Source: Psychrobacter arenosus (lineage in GTDB: Bacteria > Pseudomonadota > Gammaproteobacteria > Pseudomonadales > Moraxellaceae). From it: DNA of 64,000 bases. This document shows, in pieces, positions 19,201-27,867 of the stretch. The notes under the pieces were generated by a model. It was not told the origin of the DNA. It did not search any database and saw only the letters and a list, made by a program, of their open reading frames with translations. A program made the translations under genes and the position numbers. Within the stretch, counting starts at the first letter, position 1. Every line of letters starts with the position of its first letter. The stretch lies in assembly GCF_904848165.1 (NCBI RefSeq), contig NZ_LR884459.1, positions 1,302,001 to 1,366,000 of the forward strand, in the 5' to 3' direction.

Positions 19201-20010
19201 CTGGTGGGTAAATACCCGAAAATCTTTGATGATGAGGTCGTAGGTGCTGAGGCCAAAGACCTATTTGGCAATGCGCAAGACCTGTTACGCAAAATGATCG
19301 ATAACAAACTCATCAGCGCTAAGGGCGTATTCAAGATTATGCCGGCGAGCCGCACTGGTAATGATACGGTGACGGTTTATGATAAGCCCGTTAGCGAGGG
19401 TGGCCAGCCTACCTATCAATTTGAGCACTTACGTCAACAGTCCGATAAGGCGAGTGGTAAGCCAAACTATAGCTTGGCGGACTTTATCTCACCCCTCAGC
19501 GAGCAAAACGATTATTTGGGCGGCTTTACCGTCTCTATCACTGGTGCCGAATCGCTAGCGACTGAGTATAAAGAGAACGGTGATGACTATAATGCCATCA
19601 TGGTACAAGCGCTGTGTGACCGTCTTGCGGAAGCTTTCGCTGAGCATCTGCACGAACTGATTCGTAAAGAGTACTGGGGCTACCAAGTCGACGAATCGCT
19701 CACCAATGAAGAACTGATTAAAGAGAAGTATGTGGGTATCCGCCCAGCACCGGGCTACCCTGCCTGCCCTGAACATACCGAAAAAGGCAAACTCTTTGAG
19801 TGGTTAGGCACGACTGAAGCTATCGGCACTATCTTGACTGAGAGCTTTGCGATGTGGCCGGCGTCTAGCGTGAGTGGCTTCTATTACTCGAATCCAGAGA
19901 GTACTTATTTCAACGTGGGCAAAATTGATCAAGAACAATTGGCGGATTATGCGGAGCGTAAGGGTTGGGATATGAAGACGGCTGAGAAGTGGTTGAATCC
20001 AAACTTATAA
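16204..20010 (+). CDS. metH: Cobalamin-dependent methionine synthase
   Basis: This 1268-residue cytoplasmic enzyme transfers the methyl group of methyltetrahydrofolate to homocysteine through cobalamin. Four modules are visible. The homocysteine domain (about 45-370) has zinc ligands C286, C349 and C350 in FNCALG and GGCCGT. The pterin domain (about 390-650) has [12 protein letters not shown]. The cobalamin cap and B12 domain (about 680-930) carries DVHDIG, with His801 as cobalt ligand. The reactivation domain (about 940-1268) has [13 protein letters not shown]. Length matches E. coli MetH (1227) plus an N-terminal extension of about 30 residues, so the true start may lie a little later. A small unknown gene follows after 12 bases. 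Confidence 0.97.
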   Translation: MTTCNHSPAAITETPAQPIEHNAEAFVLTPPAVLPFKEQQLTARQRITTQLDQRILMLDGAMGTQIQSYKLQEADYRGERFAEITQDVQGNNDLLVLTKPELIKAIHTDHLNAGADIIETNSFNGTRISMADYSMEHLVPEINREAARLAREAADAMTAKNPEKPRFVAGVLGPTSRTCSLSPDVNDPAFRNVTFDGLVDNYTEATLALIEGGVDLILIETIFDTLNAKAAIFAVTGVFEMIGYELPIMISGTITDASGRTLSGQTAEAFYNSVRHAKPLTVGFNCALGADALKPHIQTLSDIANTYVSAHPNAGLPNEFGEYDETAEETAALLHGFAKSGIVNIVGGCCGTTPAHIQAISKEMAKFPPRQIPEIAPACRLSGLEPFNINKDSLFVNVGERTNVTGSKKFLRLIKTGEFTEALDVARDQVEGGAQVVDINMDEGMLDSKAAMIHFLNLVASEPDISRVPLMIDSSKWDIIEEGLKRTQGKAIVNSISLKEGHDEFVEKAKLCMRYGAAVIVMAFDEDGQADTFERKIQICKRSYDVLVDDVGFPSEDIIFDPNIFAVATGIPEHNNYGADFINATEWIANNLPNAMVSGGVSNVSFSFRGNPIREAINAVFLYHSIKVGLTMGIVNPAMLEVYDEIPKEAREAIEDVMFNRNQGETGQDATERLMTIAESYQAGGKKNDGTVDLSWREQSVEKRIEHALVKGITTYIDEDTEEARLKYPKPLDVIEGPLMDGMNVVGDLFGAGKMFLPQVVKSARVMKQSVAWLNPYIEAEKVEGEAKGKILMATVKGDVHDIGKNIVGVVLGCNGYDIVDLGVMVPCDKILDTAIAENVDIVGLSGLITPSLDEMVYVAKQMQERGMTLPLMIGGATTSKAHTAVKIEPQYQNDAVLYVSDASRAVGVVTKLLSAEHRVGLIEEAREEYAKVRERLANRKPKAPKLSYAESIEQGFQFDWENYTPPVPNTLGQVILDNYPIDKLLPYIDWTPFFISWGLVGKYPKIFDDEVVGAEAKDLFGNAQDLLRKMIDNKLISAKGVFKIMPASRTGNDTVTVYDKPVSEGGQPTYQFEHLRQQSDKASGKPNYSLADFISPLSEQNDYLGGFTVSITGAESLATEYKENGDDYNAIMVQALCDRLAEAFAEHLHELIRKEYWGYQVDESLTNEELIKEKYVGIRPAPGYPACPEHTEKGKLFEWLGTTEAIGTILTESFAMWPASSVSGFYYSNPESTYFNVGKIDQEQLADYAERKGWDMKTAEKWLNPNL

Positions 20011-20022
20011 GGATAAATAATT

Positions 20023-20613
20023 ATGATAAAAAGTATTTTCAACTCACTATTTAAGTCTAAACCCATCCTAGAATCCGCTTATATTGAAGCACCTTTTAAG
20101 ATTTTTGATATTTATTTGCATCATATCCAAGATGATATTGACGAGAATAAAATAGAAGACTCCTATAATGCATTACATGAGTCATCATTTAAACTTAGTA
20201 CTGAACTTGGCAGTCCTAGTCATCAATTTAATATGACTATAGCGCCTTTCTTCAACCTACCTTCACTAACTCACAATCTGACCTGTACGGGAGAGTTTAA
20301 CAATGAAGTTTGTCTACATAAGCTGATCTATAAAGGCAAGATTGTTAGTTGGCGAGAAAAACCGACTCGTCTTAGTGATGAGTTTGAAGCTTTCATCATG
20401 GCAAAATTGTTAGCTGATGATATTGAAATACGATTAGACACTAGCTCAATCTCACAGAGCGAATGTTATTGGTTTGTCCTTTCGTGTAATATTTGGCATC
20501 AATTAGAAATTAAATATGGACAAGACTTTGTAAGACAGCACTTTGAGCCAGTTCCAGATGATTTTTGCGAACCTAATCATACATTTGAGGTACTAGATAA
20601 CAGTTTTTTATAG
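20023..20613 (+). CDS. Hypothetical protein downstream of metH
   Basis: A 196-residue soluble acidic protein that I do not recognise. It has no signal peptide or membrane helix. The start is clear: ATG with AAGGATAA seven bases upstream. It begins 12 bases after the metH stop, so it is probably co-transcribed, but its AT-rich codon use differs from metH, which may point to separate origin. Composition is normal for a real protein (FEAFIMAKLLADDIEIRLD; ECYWFVLSCNIWHQLE). A functional link with methionine synthesis is not supported by anything in the sequence. Confidence 0.6.
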   Translation: MIKSIFNSLFKSKPILESAYIEAPFKIFDIYLHHIQDDIDENKIEDSYNALHESSFKLSTELGSPSHQFNMTIAPFFNLPSLTHNLTCTGEFNNEVCLHKLIYKGKIVSWREKPTRLSDEFEAFIMAKLLADDIEIRLDTSSISQSECYWFVLSCNIWHQLEIKYGQDFVRQHFEPVPDDFCEPNHTFEVLDNSFL

Positions 20614-20741
20614 AAGATAATTATCAGACTCAGTCAAATTAATTTTAATAAGTGAGTAGAAGGAGGGTGTGTTCCACGCACCAATTAAAATGCAATGTAT
20701 AATTGATTATCAAATAATATCAGGGCCACTTCTTTCCGCTG

Positions 20742-20808
20742 AGATTTCTATCTAAAGAAATTCCCTTGCAAGCCTAAAATTGCAATACACTTTTTAAATG
20801 CTTTTCAG
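20742..20808. repeat. Partial relative of the MITE-like element at 62107-62365
   Basis: Segments ATTTCTATCTAAAG, CTTGCAAGCCTAAAATTG, and CTTTTCAG appear here in the same order as in the right half of the element upstream of tuf (62273-62350). A deletion is needed to align them. The terminal C-rich and G-rich ends are missing, so it looks like an eroded copy. Confidence 0.5.
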
Positions 20809-20845
20809 AGATGAACTACATAAAAACAGTCTATAAATAAAGCCC

Positions 20846-21874
20846 CTAACCCTCCTCCAAAGACAGCATAGTCATAATCAATTTGATGAGCGTCTCTTTT
20901 TGATCAGGTTTTGACTCTGCCACTAGCAACGTCAGCGCAGCAAGCCCTGTATCATTAATGACCATATCGCCTTGAGCGTTAAGCAAGCGCCGATTACGAT
21001 GCAAAAAATCCACAAACAAGAAAGCACCACTGCGTTTATTACCATCGGTAAAGGGGTGATTTTTGACCGTAAAATACAGCAAGTGAGCCGCTTTACTCTC
21101 GATAGTAGGATAGGCAGGCTCACCAAATACGGTTTGCTCTAACGTCCCTAATATGCTCTCTAAGCCATCACCACGAGGGCGGGCAAACAGCTCGGTAGCT
21201 TCACCTTTGGCAATAAGTTGCGACTTTAGCTCATTGAGCATCGCCATTGCCTCAGCTAGACTGGGTAATATACCCCCTACTTCACCGTCAGGGTCATCTA
21301 GTAACCCTTCATCATAACGCTGAAGCCACAAGAAGGTCTGCGTATAGCGACTAATAATCTCTATTAGACCCCGCCCTTCGTCAGTATTCAACTCGGGACT
21401 TTGAGCGGTTTTTTTGATCAAAGTAAGGGCTTGTTCCAGCTCCTTAGCGTTTTTCTCAAAGCGTTGCTTATCCAGCGCATAGCCTTTGAGCAAATAGTCA
21501 CGAAGTCGGCCAGTCGCCCAAATGCGAAATTGTGTGCCTTTTTTTGAATTTACTCGATAACCGACAGATATAACTGCATCCAAATTATAAAAACGTAATT
21601 TACGGCGAACTTGACGCCTACCTTCTTGACGAACTACCGAGAATTCCTCGGTAGTTGCCTTTTCATCAACCTCACCTTCATTAAAGATGTTTTTTAAATG
21701 CAAACCGATGGTGTCAGTGTCCTTCTCAAAAAGAGTTGCCATTTGAGCTTGTGATAGCCACAACGTATCATGTTCTAAGCGAATCTCGATACGTGCCTGA
21801 CCATCTTCGCTTTGATAGATTTCAATGTTTGAAAGGCTGTTCTTTAAAGGGTTATTCTTATTATTAATAGTCAT
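20846..21874 (-). CDS. RhuM/Fic-DOC fusion protein
   Basis: This encodes 342 residues. The N-terminal half (about 15-135) is the RhuM region: IEIRLEHDTLWLSQAQMATL, then FYNLDAVISVGYRVNS and GTQFRIWAT. The C-terminal half is a Fic/DOC domain with HPFTDGNKRSG at 273-283, matching H-x-F-x-D/E-G-N-x-x-R. Fic proteins usually transfer AMP or another phosphate-containing group to a hydroxyl of a target protein. RhuM was first noted in Salmonella pathogenicity island 3, and the fusion is a known family of unproven function. No antitoxin-like gene is adjacent. It is transcribed alone and flanked by repeat relics, consistent with an accessory gene. Confidence 0.88.
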   Translation of the reverse strand: MTINNKNNPLKNSLSNIEIYQSEDGQARIEIRLEHDTLWLSQAQMATLFEKDTDTIGLHLKNIFNEGEVDEKATTEEFSVVRQEGRRQVRRKLRFYNLDAVISVGYRVNSKKGTQFRIWATGRLRDYLLKGYALDKQRFEKNAKELEQALTLIKKTAQSPELNTDEGRGLIEIISRYTQTFLWLQRYDEGLLDDPDGEVGGILPSLAEAMAMLNELKSQLIAKGEATELFARPRGDGLESILGTLEQTVFGEPAYPTIESKAAHLLYFTVKNHPFTDGNKRSGAFLFVDFLHRNRRLLNAQGDMVINDTGLAALTLLVAESKPDQKETLIKLIMTMLSLEEG

Positions 21875-22089
21875 GGTTTATCCTCAAGTTTTATTTACTC
21901 TACCACTATTTTAAGTGGTTTACTTGACATGAGAACTGAGGACCTGTTGGTATCATAGGCTATCCCTCACCCTCACAAAGTCCCTTAAAGGGAATAAAAA
22001 CGATATTATGGCCTAACCTTAGTTATCAATAACCCTATAACTCTTAGCCAAAAAACCTAATTTCACCAATTAAGGACGCAAAAAATAAA

Positions 22090-22758
22090 ATGACCCAAGA
22101 CCCAACCGTATTACCTCAAATCAGCAATTTACCTGACCCCGAAACTCTCTACAAAACCTGCCAAAGCCTAGCCATGCTAGATGCAATCTTGGACCCTGCA
22201 GGTAATTTCCGTTACTTTGGTTTTGACCAATATTGGGATGATCAGCAAGCGATGGCTGAAATGCATGATGGCAATGGCTCGCACTACTTTGTTATGCTCA
22301 GTAATATGAAGGAAGACACGCCACCCTATGCCGTCGGCAAACTGTTTGCTAAGTCGTTAAGCCAAACTGCTGATACACCCGATATTACCAATATCACCAA
22401 TAATGCCCCGTTGCAGGACTTTCTTGCCGAAGAAGCTTTTAAACATAACGAAGCCAGTCTCTATTTCTATCAATTAGCCAATGAGAGCGCTTGGTCAGTG
22501 ACGCCCGCTATAGAAAACATCCCTTTTTTAGGATTTTTAGCGCATAAAGAAGCTGCTTATATCCCATGGGCGCGAGATTATTATCAACCCGATTTCGAGC
22601 CCGATAGTGAAATTACTATTGATGAGCAGATCGTCGCCGATATCTTTGCCTATAAACCATTGAATAAAGAGATGGTGCAGCGTCTAAACCCACTCGTGAA
22701 TATTGCCCAATTGGTAGACGATATTTTAGACATTGGTTATCCCGTGGATATGGGCTAG
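22090..22758 (+). CDS. Hypothetical cytoplasmic protein
   Basis: A 222-residue acidic soluble protein without signal peptide or membrane segment, and I know no family for it. Aromatic-rich stretches (NFRYFGFDQYWDDQQAMAEM, GNGSHYFVMLS, YIPWARDYYQPDF) suggest a compact globular fold. It has its own leader after the divergent RhuM-Fic gene and a strong terminator 56 bases after its stop, so it is a single-gene unit. The ATG at 22090 follows AAGGACGCAAAAA, a reasonable ribosome site. Confidence 0.65.
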   Translation: MTQDPTVLPQISNLPDPETLYKTCQSLAMLDAILDPAGNFRYFGFDQYWDDQQAMAEMHDGNGSHYFVMLSNMKEDTPPYAVGKLFAKSLSQTADTPDITNITNNAPLQDFLAEEAFKHNEASLYFYQLANESAWSVTPAIENIPFLGFLAHKEAAYIPWARDYYQPDFEPDSEITIDEQIVADIFAYKPLNKEMVQRLNPLVNIAQLVDDILDIGYPVDMG

Positions 22759-22814
22759 CCTTAAGCCTTATAACAATGAAATAAGTAGTATTGCTTTCCT
22801 AAAAAGATAAATCC

Positions 22815-22841
22815 AACCGAGCTATCGAAGCTCGGTTTTTT
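22815..22841 (+). terminator. Rho-independent terminator
   Basis: Perfect 9-bp stem AACCGAGCT/AGCTCGGTT with a 5-base loop followed by six T, 56 bases after the preceding stop. Confidence 0.92.
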
Positions 22842-22957
22842 GCTTATAGAGTAGCACCCTCAGATAAAACCTTATTTCTCCGGCAAACTCAGGTAAAATT
22901 AAGCCCAATTACTAGCCCACTAAACTGCTTAAACGACCTGTACAGGGATGACCATAA

Positions 22958-23887
22958 ATGAAGCAACTCACCGCTCTATCAAATTGGATGGGTAAAACTT
23001 TTGCACTTTGGGCCTTAATAAGTGCAGTCTTAGGGTTTTTCTTCCCCGAGTTCTTTGCGCCGCTGGTCAAATTTATCGTCCCTGTCTTGGGTTTGATTAT
23101 GTTTGGTATGGGCATGACGCTCAATATTGACGACTTCGTGACCATCATTAAACGGCCTAAAGCAGTCCTAGTAGGGTTATTGGCACAATTTACTTTGATG
23201 CCGTTAATTGCCTATTTATTGACTGTGGTTTTTCATTTAGATCCCTTTATTGCTATCGGCGTGATTTTGGTAGGCTGTTGTCCGGGCGGCACCGCCAGCA
23301 ACGTCATTACCTTTTTGGCTAAAGGCGATGTCGCGCTTAGTGTTTCCATCACGTCAATCGCTACGGTATTGGCCCCCTTATTAACTCCTCTATTATTGAA
23401 ACTGTTCGCCGGTCAATTGATTGATATCGACTTGGCCAGCATGATGTTAACGATTACTAAAATTGTCATTTTACCTATAGTCTTAGGCATCGTGGTCCAT
23501 CGTCTATTGGGCAAAAAAAGCGAGGCAGTATCCAGTGTTCTGCCGTTGGTTTCCGTAGTGGGCATTGTGGTGATTGTGGCCGCTATTATCGCTGCCTCTA
23601 AAGCAACGATTGTAGACAGTGGTGCTTTGGTATTTGTTGTCGTCGCCTTACATAACTTACTAGGGTTCACGCTCGGCTACTTAATCGCCCGCGCTTGCGG
23701 TTTCACTGAGCGCCAACGCCGCGCTATCATGATCGAAGTCGGTATGCAAAACTCAGGATTAGGAGCTGCCCTAGCCGCCACTTACTTTAATCCAGTCGCC
23801 GGTCTACCCAGTGCTATCTTTAGCGTTTGGCATAATTTTAGTGGCGCTATCGTCGCGAATATTTGTGCACGGCGGGATAACTCTTAA
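22958..23887 (+). CDS. Bile acid:sodium symporter (BASS) family transporter
   Basis: This 309-residue inner-membrane protein has about nine to ten helices. The BASS signature is clear in VGCCPGGTASNVITFLAKGD (about 107-126) and again in EVGMQNSGLGAALA near the C-terminus. Bacterial relatives move organic anions such as pantoate or keto acids with sodium, and bile acid transport itself is unlikely to be the natural role here. It is preceded by a terminator and followed by two hairpins, so it is monocistronic. The family assignment is firm but the substrate is unknown. Confidence 0.9.
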   Translation: MKQLTALSNWMGKTFALWALISAVLGFFFPEFFAPLVKFIVPVLGLIMFGMGMTLNIDDFVTIIKRPKAVLVGLLAQFTLMPLIAYLLTVVFHLDPFIAIGVILVGCCPGGTASNVITFLAKGDVALSVSITSIATVLAPLLTPLLLKLFAGQLIDIDLASMMLTITKIVILPIVLGIVVHRLLGKKSEAVSSVLPLVSVVGIVVIVAAIIAASKATIVDSGALVFVVVALHNLLGFTLGYLIARACGFTERQRRAIMIEVGMQNSGLGAALAATYFNPVAGLPSAIFSVWHNFSGAIVANICARRDNS

Positions 23888-23951
23888 GCTATTGAATCCT
23901 AGCCTACCTGCATAGTAGGTCTAGCGCTTACAACCTTATTTTAAAAAATTG

Positions 23952-23999
23952 CCGCCTCTATTGTTTGCGCCTAACTCGGCAATTAATGAGGCGGTTTTT
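23952..23999 (+). terminator. Hairpin after the BASS transporter gene
   Basis: GCCGCCTC near 23952 pairs with GAGGCGG near 23988 followed by TTTTTAG. The loop is long. Confidence 0.5.
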
Positions 24000-24025
24000 A
24001 GTATTAAATCTTTAGCATCAGTCAT

Positions 24026-24066
24026 AAAAAAGGGACGCCACCTAGTGTGAACGCCCCTTTTTTTAT
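24026..24066. terminator. Bidirectional hairpin before the DUF2256 genes
   Basis: An A run and GGGACG pair across a central loop with CGCCCC and a run of seven T, with one mismatch. It can act in both directions between converging genes. Confidence 0.5.
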
Positions 24067-24147
24067 GGCAAATTTTCATAGCTACTCTCTATAGTTAGAC
24101 TGACTACCTTGCCACGCAGTAAGTTTGTGCCTTAGCTAGGATTATCC

Positions 24148-24303
24148 TTATTTATTATCCACATCACCCTTCCCACTACGCCGACAGCGCTCAGAGCAAT
24201 AAATCACTTGCTCCCAATCGCGCTCCCATTTTTTGCGCCAAGTAAAGGGGCGTTGGCACACGGGGCAAGTCTTCTGCGGTAAATTGACTTTTTTATGCGC
24301 CAT
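24148..24303 (-). CDS. DUF2256 zinc-ribbon-like small protein (copy 1)
   Basis: A 51-codon gene starting [13 protein letters not shown]. The four cysteines (C13-x-x-C16 ... C36-x-x-x-C40) and the phrase [11 protein letters not shown], then YCSERCRR, match the DUF2256 family of very small putative zinc-binding proteins. Their function is unknown. AGAGAG about ten bases upstream of the ATG at 24303 could serve as ribosome site. A second, diverged copy of identical length lies immediately upstream, and the two are probably one transcription unit. Confidence 0.85.
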   Translation of the reverse strand: MAHKKVNLPQKTCPVCQRPFTWRKKWERDWEQVIYCSERCRRSGKGDVDNK

Positions 24304-24333
24304 AGCTTAGCTCTCTCTTCACTCTTCTTTGCC

Positions 24334-24489
24334 CTAATGGTCTAAATGCTCATACTTTTTAACGCGGCGGCACTGATCTGAGCAGTAAACCATATCGTCC
24401 CAATTTTTATCCAACCGTTTGCTCCAACTAAACTCGCGAAAGCAAACCGGGCATTCTTTTTTGCGGACGTTCTTTTCCTTATGCGCCAT
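24334..24489 (-). CDS. DUF2256 zinc-ribbon-like small protein (copy 2)
   Basis: Also 51 codons: MAHKEKNVRKKECPVCFREF, then SWSKRLDKNW and VYCSDQCRR. It shares the MAHK start, the same cysteine spacing and the WxxxV/MxYCS core with its neighbour, but has diverged elsewhere. The stop is 30 bases before the start of copy 1. A tandem duplication is the simplest explanation. A cellular role is unknown; conserved cysteines predict one bound zinc. Confidence 0.82.
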   Translation of the reverse strand: MAHKEKNVRKKECPVCFREFSWSKRLDKNWDDMVYCSDQCRRVKKYEHLDH

Positions 24490-24558
24490 AGGGCTCTCAG
24501 TTTAATTGGATAACTTTCATAATAACATGCTCAGATGCTTACTCAGACTGAAAACGAG

Positions 24559-25527
24559 TTACCGACCCCAAACCGGAGCCCGTGCCGTAGTCCCTGCGCC
24601 ACTAGAAATGGTATAGCTGGCACTGCCATTCAACGAGCGAATCACTAAGCTACCGCCTGCTGGCCCACTACGCACAGGATACACCGCATACTGACCACTA
24701 GGTGATAATCTAGCAGGCTCATCCAAGCCAGTCTCTGCCAAATTAACCACTTGCCCAGTAGCGAGTGTCATCACCGCCGCTTGGCGACCATTTAGATAGC
24801 CGAGTTTGCTGCCATCTAGACTTAACTGCGGACTTGCCGCATAACCTGCTGTGGGTATGCGTTGCGCCTGCTGCGTCGCAAAGCTATAGCGGTACAGTTG
24901 CGGCTTGCCCGCGCGGGCTTTATCGCTGACATAAACGAAGCTACGGCCATCAGGCGCATAAATGGGCTGCACTTCGGTACTGGGCAACGTTGTGAGTTGC
25001 TTAACACTGCCATCGCTCAGCTGCAGCTCATAAATATCAGCATTGCCTCCTGCCGTTGAGCTATACAGCAATTTGCTACCATCAGCAGAGAATGAGGGGG
25101 ATAAATTACTGCCCGCCACACCCACCGCTTTAAACACAGTTTTATCCGCTACGTTATAGACATAAATAAAAGGATAGCTCGCGGTGGTCTGCACGCTATA
25201 TGCCAGCTTGCTGCCATCCATCGACCAGGTGGGCGCATAGATATAACCATTAACCGAAGTCAGTAGCTGACGATTACTGCCATCCGGACTAATCATATAC
25301 AGCGCAGAATGCTTATTCGTCCCTGAGCCCTGCTCCTCAACATAGGCGATATGGCCTTGGCGATCAATAGCGGGCATGCCAGCCGTCAAAGTAGGATTAA
25401 TGGCTGGCTGCACCACCGTCTGTCCTACCCCATTCTGCATAGTCGTCGCACAGCCCGAAGCTAACGAGATAAACGCTGCCAAACTAGCCGTTTTAATTAG
25501 TGTCAATTTGGCTTGAGCCTGAGACAT
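24559..25527 (-). CDS. TolB-like beta-propeller (PD40) lipoprotein
   Basis: This 322-residue exported protein has a lipobox-like signal ending LASGC (Cys26). The rest consists of repeated WD40-like PD40 blades: the phrases YMISPDGSNRQLL, SWSMDGSKLAYS, SFSADGSKLLYSS, IYAPDGRSFVYVSD and SLDGSKLGYLN recur about every 42 residues, giving about six blades. It lacks the N-terminal domain of genuine TolB and is not next to tol or pal genes, so it is a TolB-like protein rather than TolB. It is probably an envelope protein with a binding role. Confidence 0.82.
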   Translation of the reverse strand: MSQAQAKLTLIKTASLAAFISLASGCATTMQNGVGQTVVQPAINPTLTAGMPAIDRQGHIAYVEEQGSGTNKHSALYMISPDGSNRQLLTSVNGYIYAPTWSMDGSKLAYSVQTTASYPFIYVYNVADKTVFKAVGVAGSNLSPSFSADGSKLLYSSTAGGNADIYELQLSDGSVKQLTTLPSTEVQPIYAPDGRSFVYVSDKARAGKPQLYRYSFATQQAQRIPTAGYAASPQLSLDGSKLGYLNGRQAAVMTLATGQVVNLAETGLDEPARLSPSGQYAVYPVRSGPAGGSLVIRSLNGSASYTISSGAGTTARAPVWGR

Positions 25528-25627
25528 AGTAAGCTCACAATAATTGGTTAATAAGCCTGTAATATAATAAACCTAGTGGTAAAAAGCGACTGCCTTACGC
25601 GTATTATTAAACTTATAAAATTTCCAT

Positions 25628-25659
25628 AAAAAAACACCGCCATAAGTCATGACGGTGTT
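25628..25659 (-). terminator. Terminator of the META-domain gene
   Basis: Minus-strand stem AACACCGTCAT/ATGGCGGTGTT (25633-25659, one G-U pair) followed by seven T, 85 bases past the stop of the upstream gene. Confidence 0.85.
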
Positions 25660-25743
25660 TTGCTGCAAGGGTCTTTTCGATTAAAACTTTAAAACCAACT
25701 TACAGAATATCTAGGTTAATAACTAGGTCAATAATAACTAGTC

Positions 25744-26259
25744 TTATTTTTTAACCGCTTTAAAATGAGCAACGGTATCTTTACCTTGGATAGTCAACAC
25801 TGGTGCTTGTTGGCCTTGCTGTGACACGCTATATTTACCTTGAACAATGGCCATAGTCGCGCTATCAAATTTAGCTTCTGGCTCTGGGCAAGACATCATC
25901 GTACTTAGCGCATTGTTGAGCTCTACGCTACCATTACGGATGCTGTAAGCCGCACCTAAGTTGTTGCACGTGTTCATGAATGAAACACGGTCTTCATTAC
26001 TTTGGTTGGTCACTTCAGTTGTGAACTTTAGCGTCAATGGCTTAGCTGGGTTATAGAATAGTGGCGCAATTTTCGTGCCGTCAGCACGTTTTGCATCTAC
26101 TAACTGCCAGTCGTAAGCTTGTAGAATTTTTGAATTAACCGGTTGGGCAGCACCCATATTTTGGTCTGGTGTAGATGGCGTGCTTGGCGTGGTTTGGCAA
26201 CCGGCAAGGGCACCAACAGCGATAGTAGCAGTCAATAGAGCCGTGGTTAAATTTTTCAT
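25744..26259 (-). CDS. META/HslJ-like domain lipoprotein
   Basis: This encodes 171 residues. A signal ending ALAGC (Cys20) predicts lipidation, followed by a Thr/Ser/Pro spacer and a META-type domain with YDWQLVDAKRADG near 49-61, the cysteine-containing MNTCNNLGAAYSI near 95-107, and ALSTMMSCPEPEA near 117-129. The two cysteines likely form a disulfide, as in HslJ. META-domain proteins have been linked to envelope stress and novobiocin resistance, without a clear mechanism. It is a single gene with its own terminator. Confidence 0.82.
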   Translation of the reverse strand: MKNLTTALLTATIAVGALAGCQTTPSTPSTPDQNMGAAQPVNSKILQAYDWQLVDAKRADGTKIAPLFYNPAKPLTLKFTTEVTNQSNEDRVSFMNTCNNLGAAYSIRNGSVELNNALSTMMSCPEPEAKFDSATMAIVQGKYSVSQQGQQAPVLTIQGKDTVAHFKAVKK

Positions 26260-26507
26260 AAAATAATCCTTAAATGTTTGCTAAATATATGAATATTATT
26301 GATTTATCTAATAGCGCTATTATGGATTTAAACCCGGTCAATGTCACGGCAGTTATGTATGATAATAAGGTCAACTGTGTTTGCTCTGTTAGGTGTTTTG
26401 CTACTGAGTATTGTCAGGGGCAATATAACCTGCTAACACTTTTAAATATTTTAAGGAATTAAAGAGCTAATAAGGTAGCTTTGTCACGAATAAGCGCCAC
26501 CAATAGC
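26260..26507. other. Gap between META gene and lipase array
   Basis: AT-rich leader of the META gene. A short open frame on the plus strand at 26274-26462 has no ribosome site or recognisable features and is not called. Confidence 0.3.
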
Positions 26508-26539
26508 AAAAAGCCCCGTTATTATTACAATAACGAGGC
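26508..26539 (-). terminator. Terminator at the end of the lipase array
   Basis: Minus-strand stem GCCTCGTTATT/AATAACGGGGC (26513-26539, one G-U pair) followed by TTTTTG, about 50 bases past the last lipase stop. Confidence 0.8.
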
Positions 26540-26591
26540 CAGACTAGCGGTTAATATTTTTTATCGATAACAGTAATATGAGCGCAAAAGA

Positions 26592-27647
26592 CTAATAGCC
26601 GTCATTTTTAAGGCGGTTGATTTGCTGACGGTAGACTGGCAGTGGATTGGTTTCCGCCCAAGAGACTAAACCTAAGAACTGATTGATACTGTCCAAATGA
26701 TTCATTTTATAATCATCACGAATCACTTTGCCCACGCGACTTGAGCACTTAGTGACTACGCCATCGTTAAGATCATCTTTATCGTATAAAGAGCCTGTTA
26801 ACTGCAGAAGATAATCAGAAGGGTCCAAGATGTTAGTAATCTGACCGACACCACTAAATGAGTAGTAAGCCACCCCATTCATAACATTATTCGCTGGGGG
26901 TTGGCCACAATAGCTGCTAGGGATAGGCGCTGGATAGTCTTTGTTAAATTGGATAAAGGCTTTTTCAGAAATAGAATCTAGGGCATTCATCGCATTTTGC
27001 TTTTCGGCTTGAGTCAGCGGCGTGCCTGCGGCGGTACTAATGCCTCCGCCAATGATTTCTACTATCGTAGACAGTATTTTACCGTTTAAATTAAAATCGC
27101 CAGTGCCATTCTCTCTGGTAGATTCGCTAAGAATGTCCGCTAGCCCTGCGCCAGTATGCGGCGAGGCTACCGTAGTAATAGAAGCAATAGCTTGGGGATC
27201 GACGCCTGCGACGTAACGCGAGTCTAGACCGCCTTGGCTGTGACCCACTAAGTTCACTTTCTTACTGCCGGTAATGGCCTTAATCATACGCACTTGCTTT
27301 AACAACTCTTCACCACGAACCTCTGAAGAGTTGACCGTAGTCGTTTTCGTGGTAAAAACATCCGCCCCATTGCTTATTAACGTCTGCGGAATACCATTAA
27401 AGTAATCTACAATCCCTAGCATGCGGTTCCAGCCCAAAAATCCATGCGCCATGACGATGGGGTATTTGGTCGCGTTATAGCTGGTGGTGAGTATTCTTTT
27501 ATCAACTTTCTTACAGCTAGTAGGTGTATCGCACGTATAGTACGTGCCACTTGCAGATGCGGTGGTTGAGCCCAGCGCTAGCATGCCTATAGCAGAAAGA
27601 GCAGCGCTGGCAGAGAGTAGCTTGAGACGGTTAGGTGGTTTTTTCAT
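26592..27647 (-). CDS. Secreted triacylglycerol lipase, paralogue 1 (mosaic)
   Basis: A 351-residue alpha/beta hydrolase with signal peptide (1 to about 33, ending ASA). The oxyanion-hole motif is HGFLGW at 68-73. The nucleophile Ser137 lies in GHSQGG, and the probable acid and base are Asp295 (NDGVV) and His317 (NHLDSINQ). C247 and C301 sit where family I lipases form their disulfide, and C39/C45 form a second candidate pair. The N-terminal 60 residues resemble paralogue 2 (TYYTCD.PTSCKKVDKR) while the rest is nearly identical to paralogue 3, so it looks recombinant. The start has AAGGAAG upstream. Such lipases are exported by Sec, folded by a foldase and secreted. Confidence 0.93.
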   Translation of the reverse strand: MKKPPNRLKLLSASAALSAIGMLALGSTTASASGTYYTCDTPTSCKKVDKRILTTSYNATKYPIVMAHGFLGWNRMLGIVDYFNGIPQTLISNGADVFTTKTTTVNSSEVRGEELLKQVRMIKAITGSKKVNLVGHSQGGLDSRYVAGVDPQAIASITTVASPHTGAGLADILSESTRENGTGDFNLNGKILSTIVEIIGGGISTAAGTPLTQAEKQNAMNALDSISEKAFIQFNKDYPAPIPSSYCGQPPANNVMNGVAYYSFSGVGQITNILDPSDYLLQLTGSLYDKDDLNDGVVTKCSSRVGKVIRDDYKMNHLDSINQFLGLVSWAETNPLPVYRQQINRLKNDGY

Positions 27648-27867
27648 TTTTTTATACTTCCTTGTATAAACGATAGGGTAAAAACAACGGGGGTTAAAAA
27701 GGTCATGATTGAAAACTGAATATGCTCCTACTAATCCTATAAAAACTATCAGACTAAGCAGCGCCTTTTACAGTCATTCAATGGAAACAACTCATTACAC
27801 TTAAAACTAGCAGCACTCAATCCTTGAATACTGCCGTTTACTAAACACTAAATCCTAACTTTAAAAT

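Noticed and set aside
24559..25527. Genuine TolB of the Tol-Pal system
   Set aside because: It is lipidated, about 100 residues shorter, lacks the N-terminal domain and is not beside tol or pal genes.
26274..26462. 62-codon plus-strand frame upstream of the META gene
   Set aside because: Lies in a leader region, with no family and weak initiation context.
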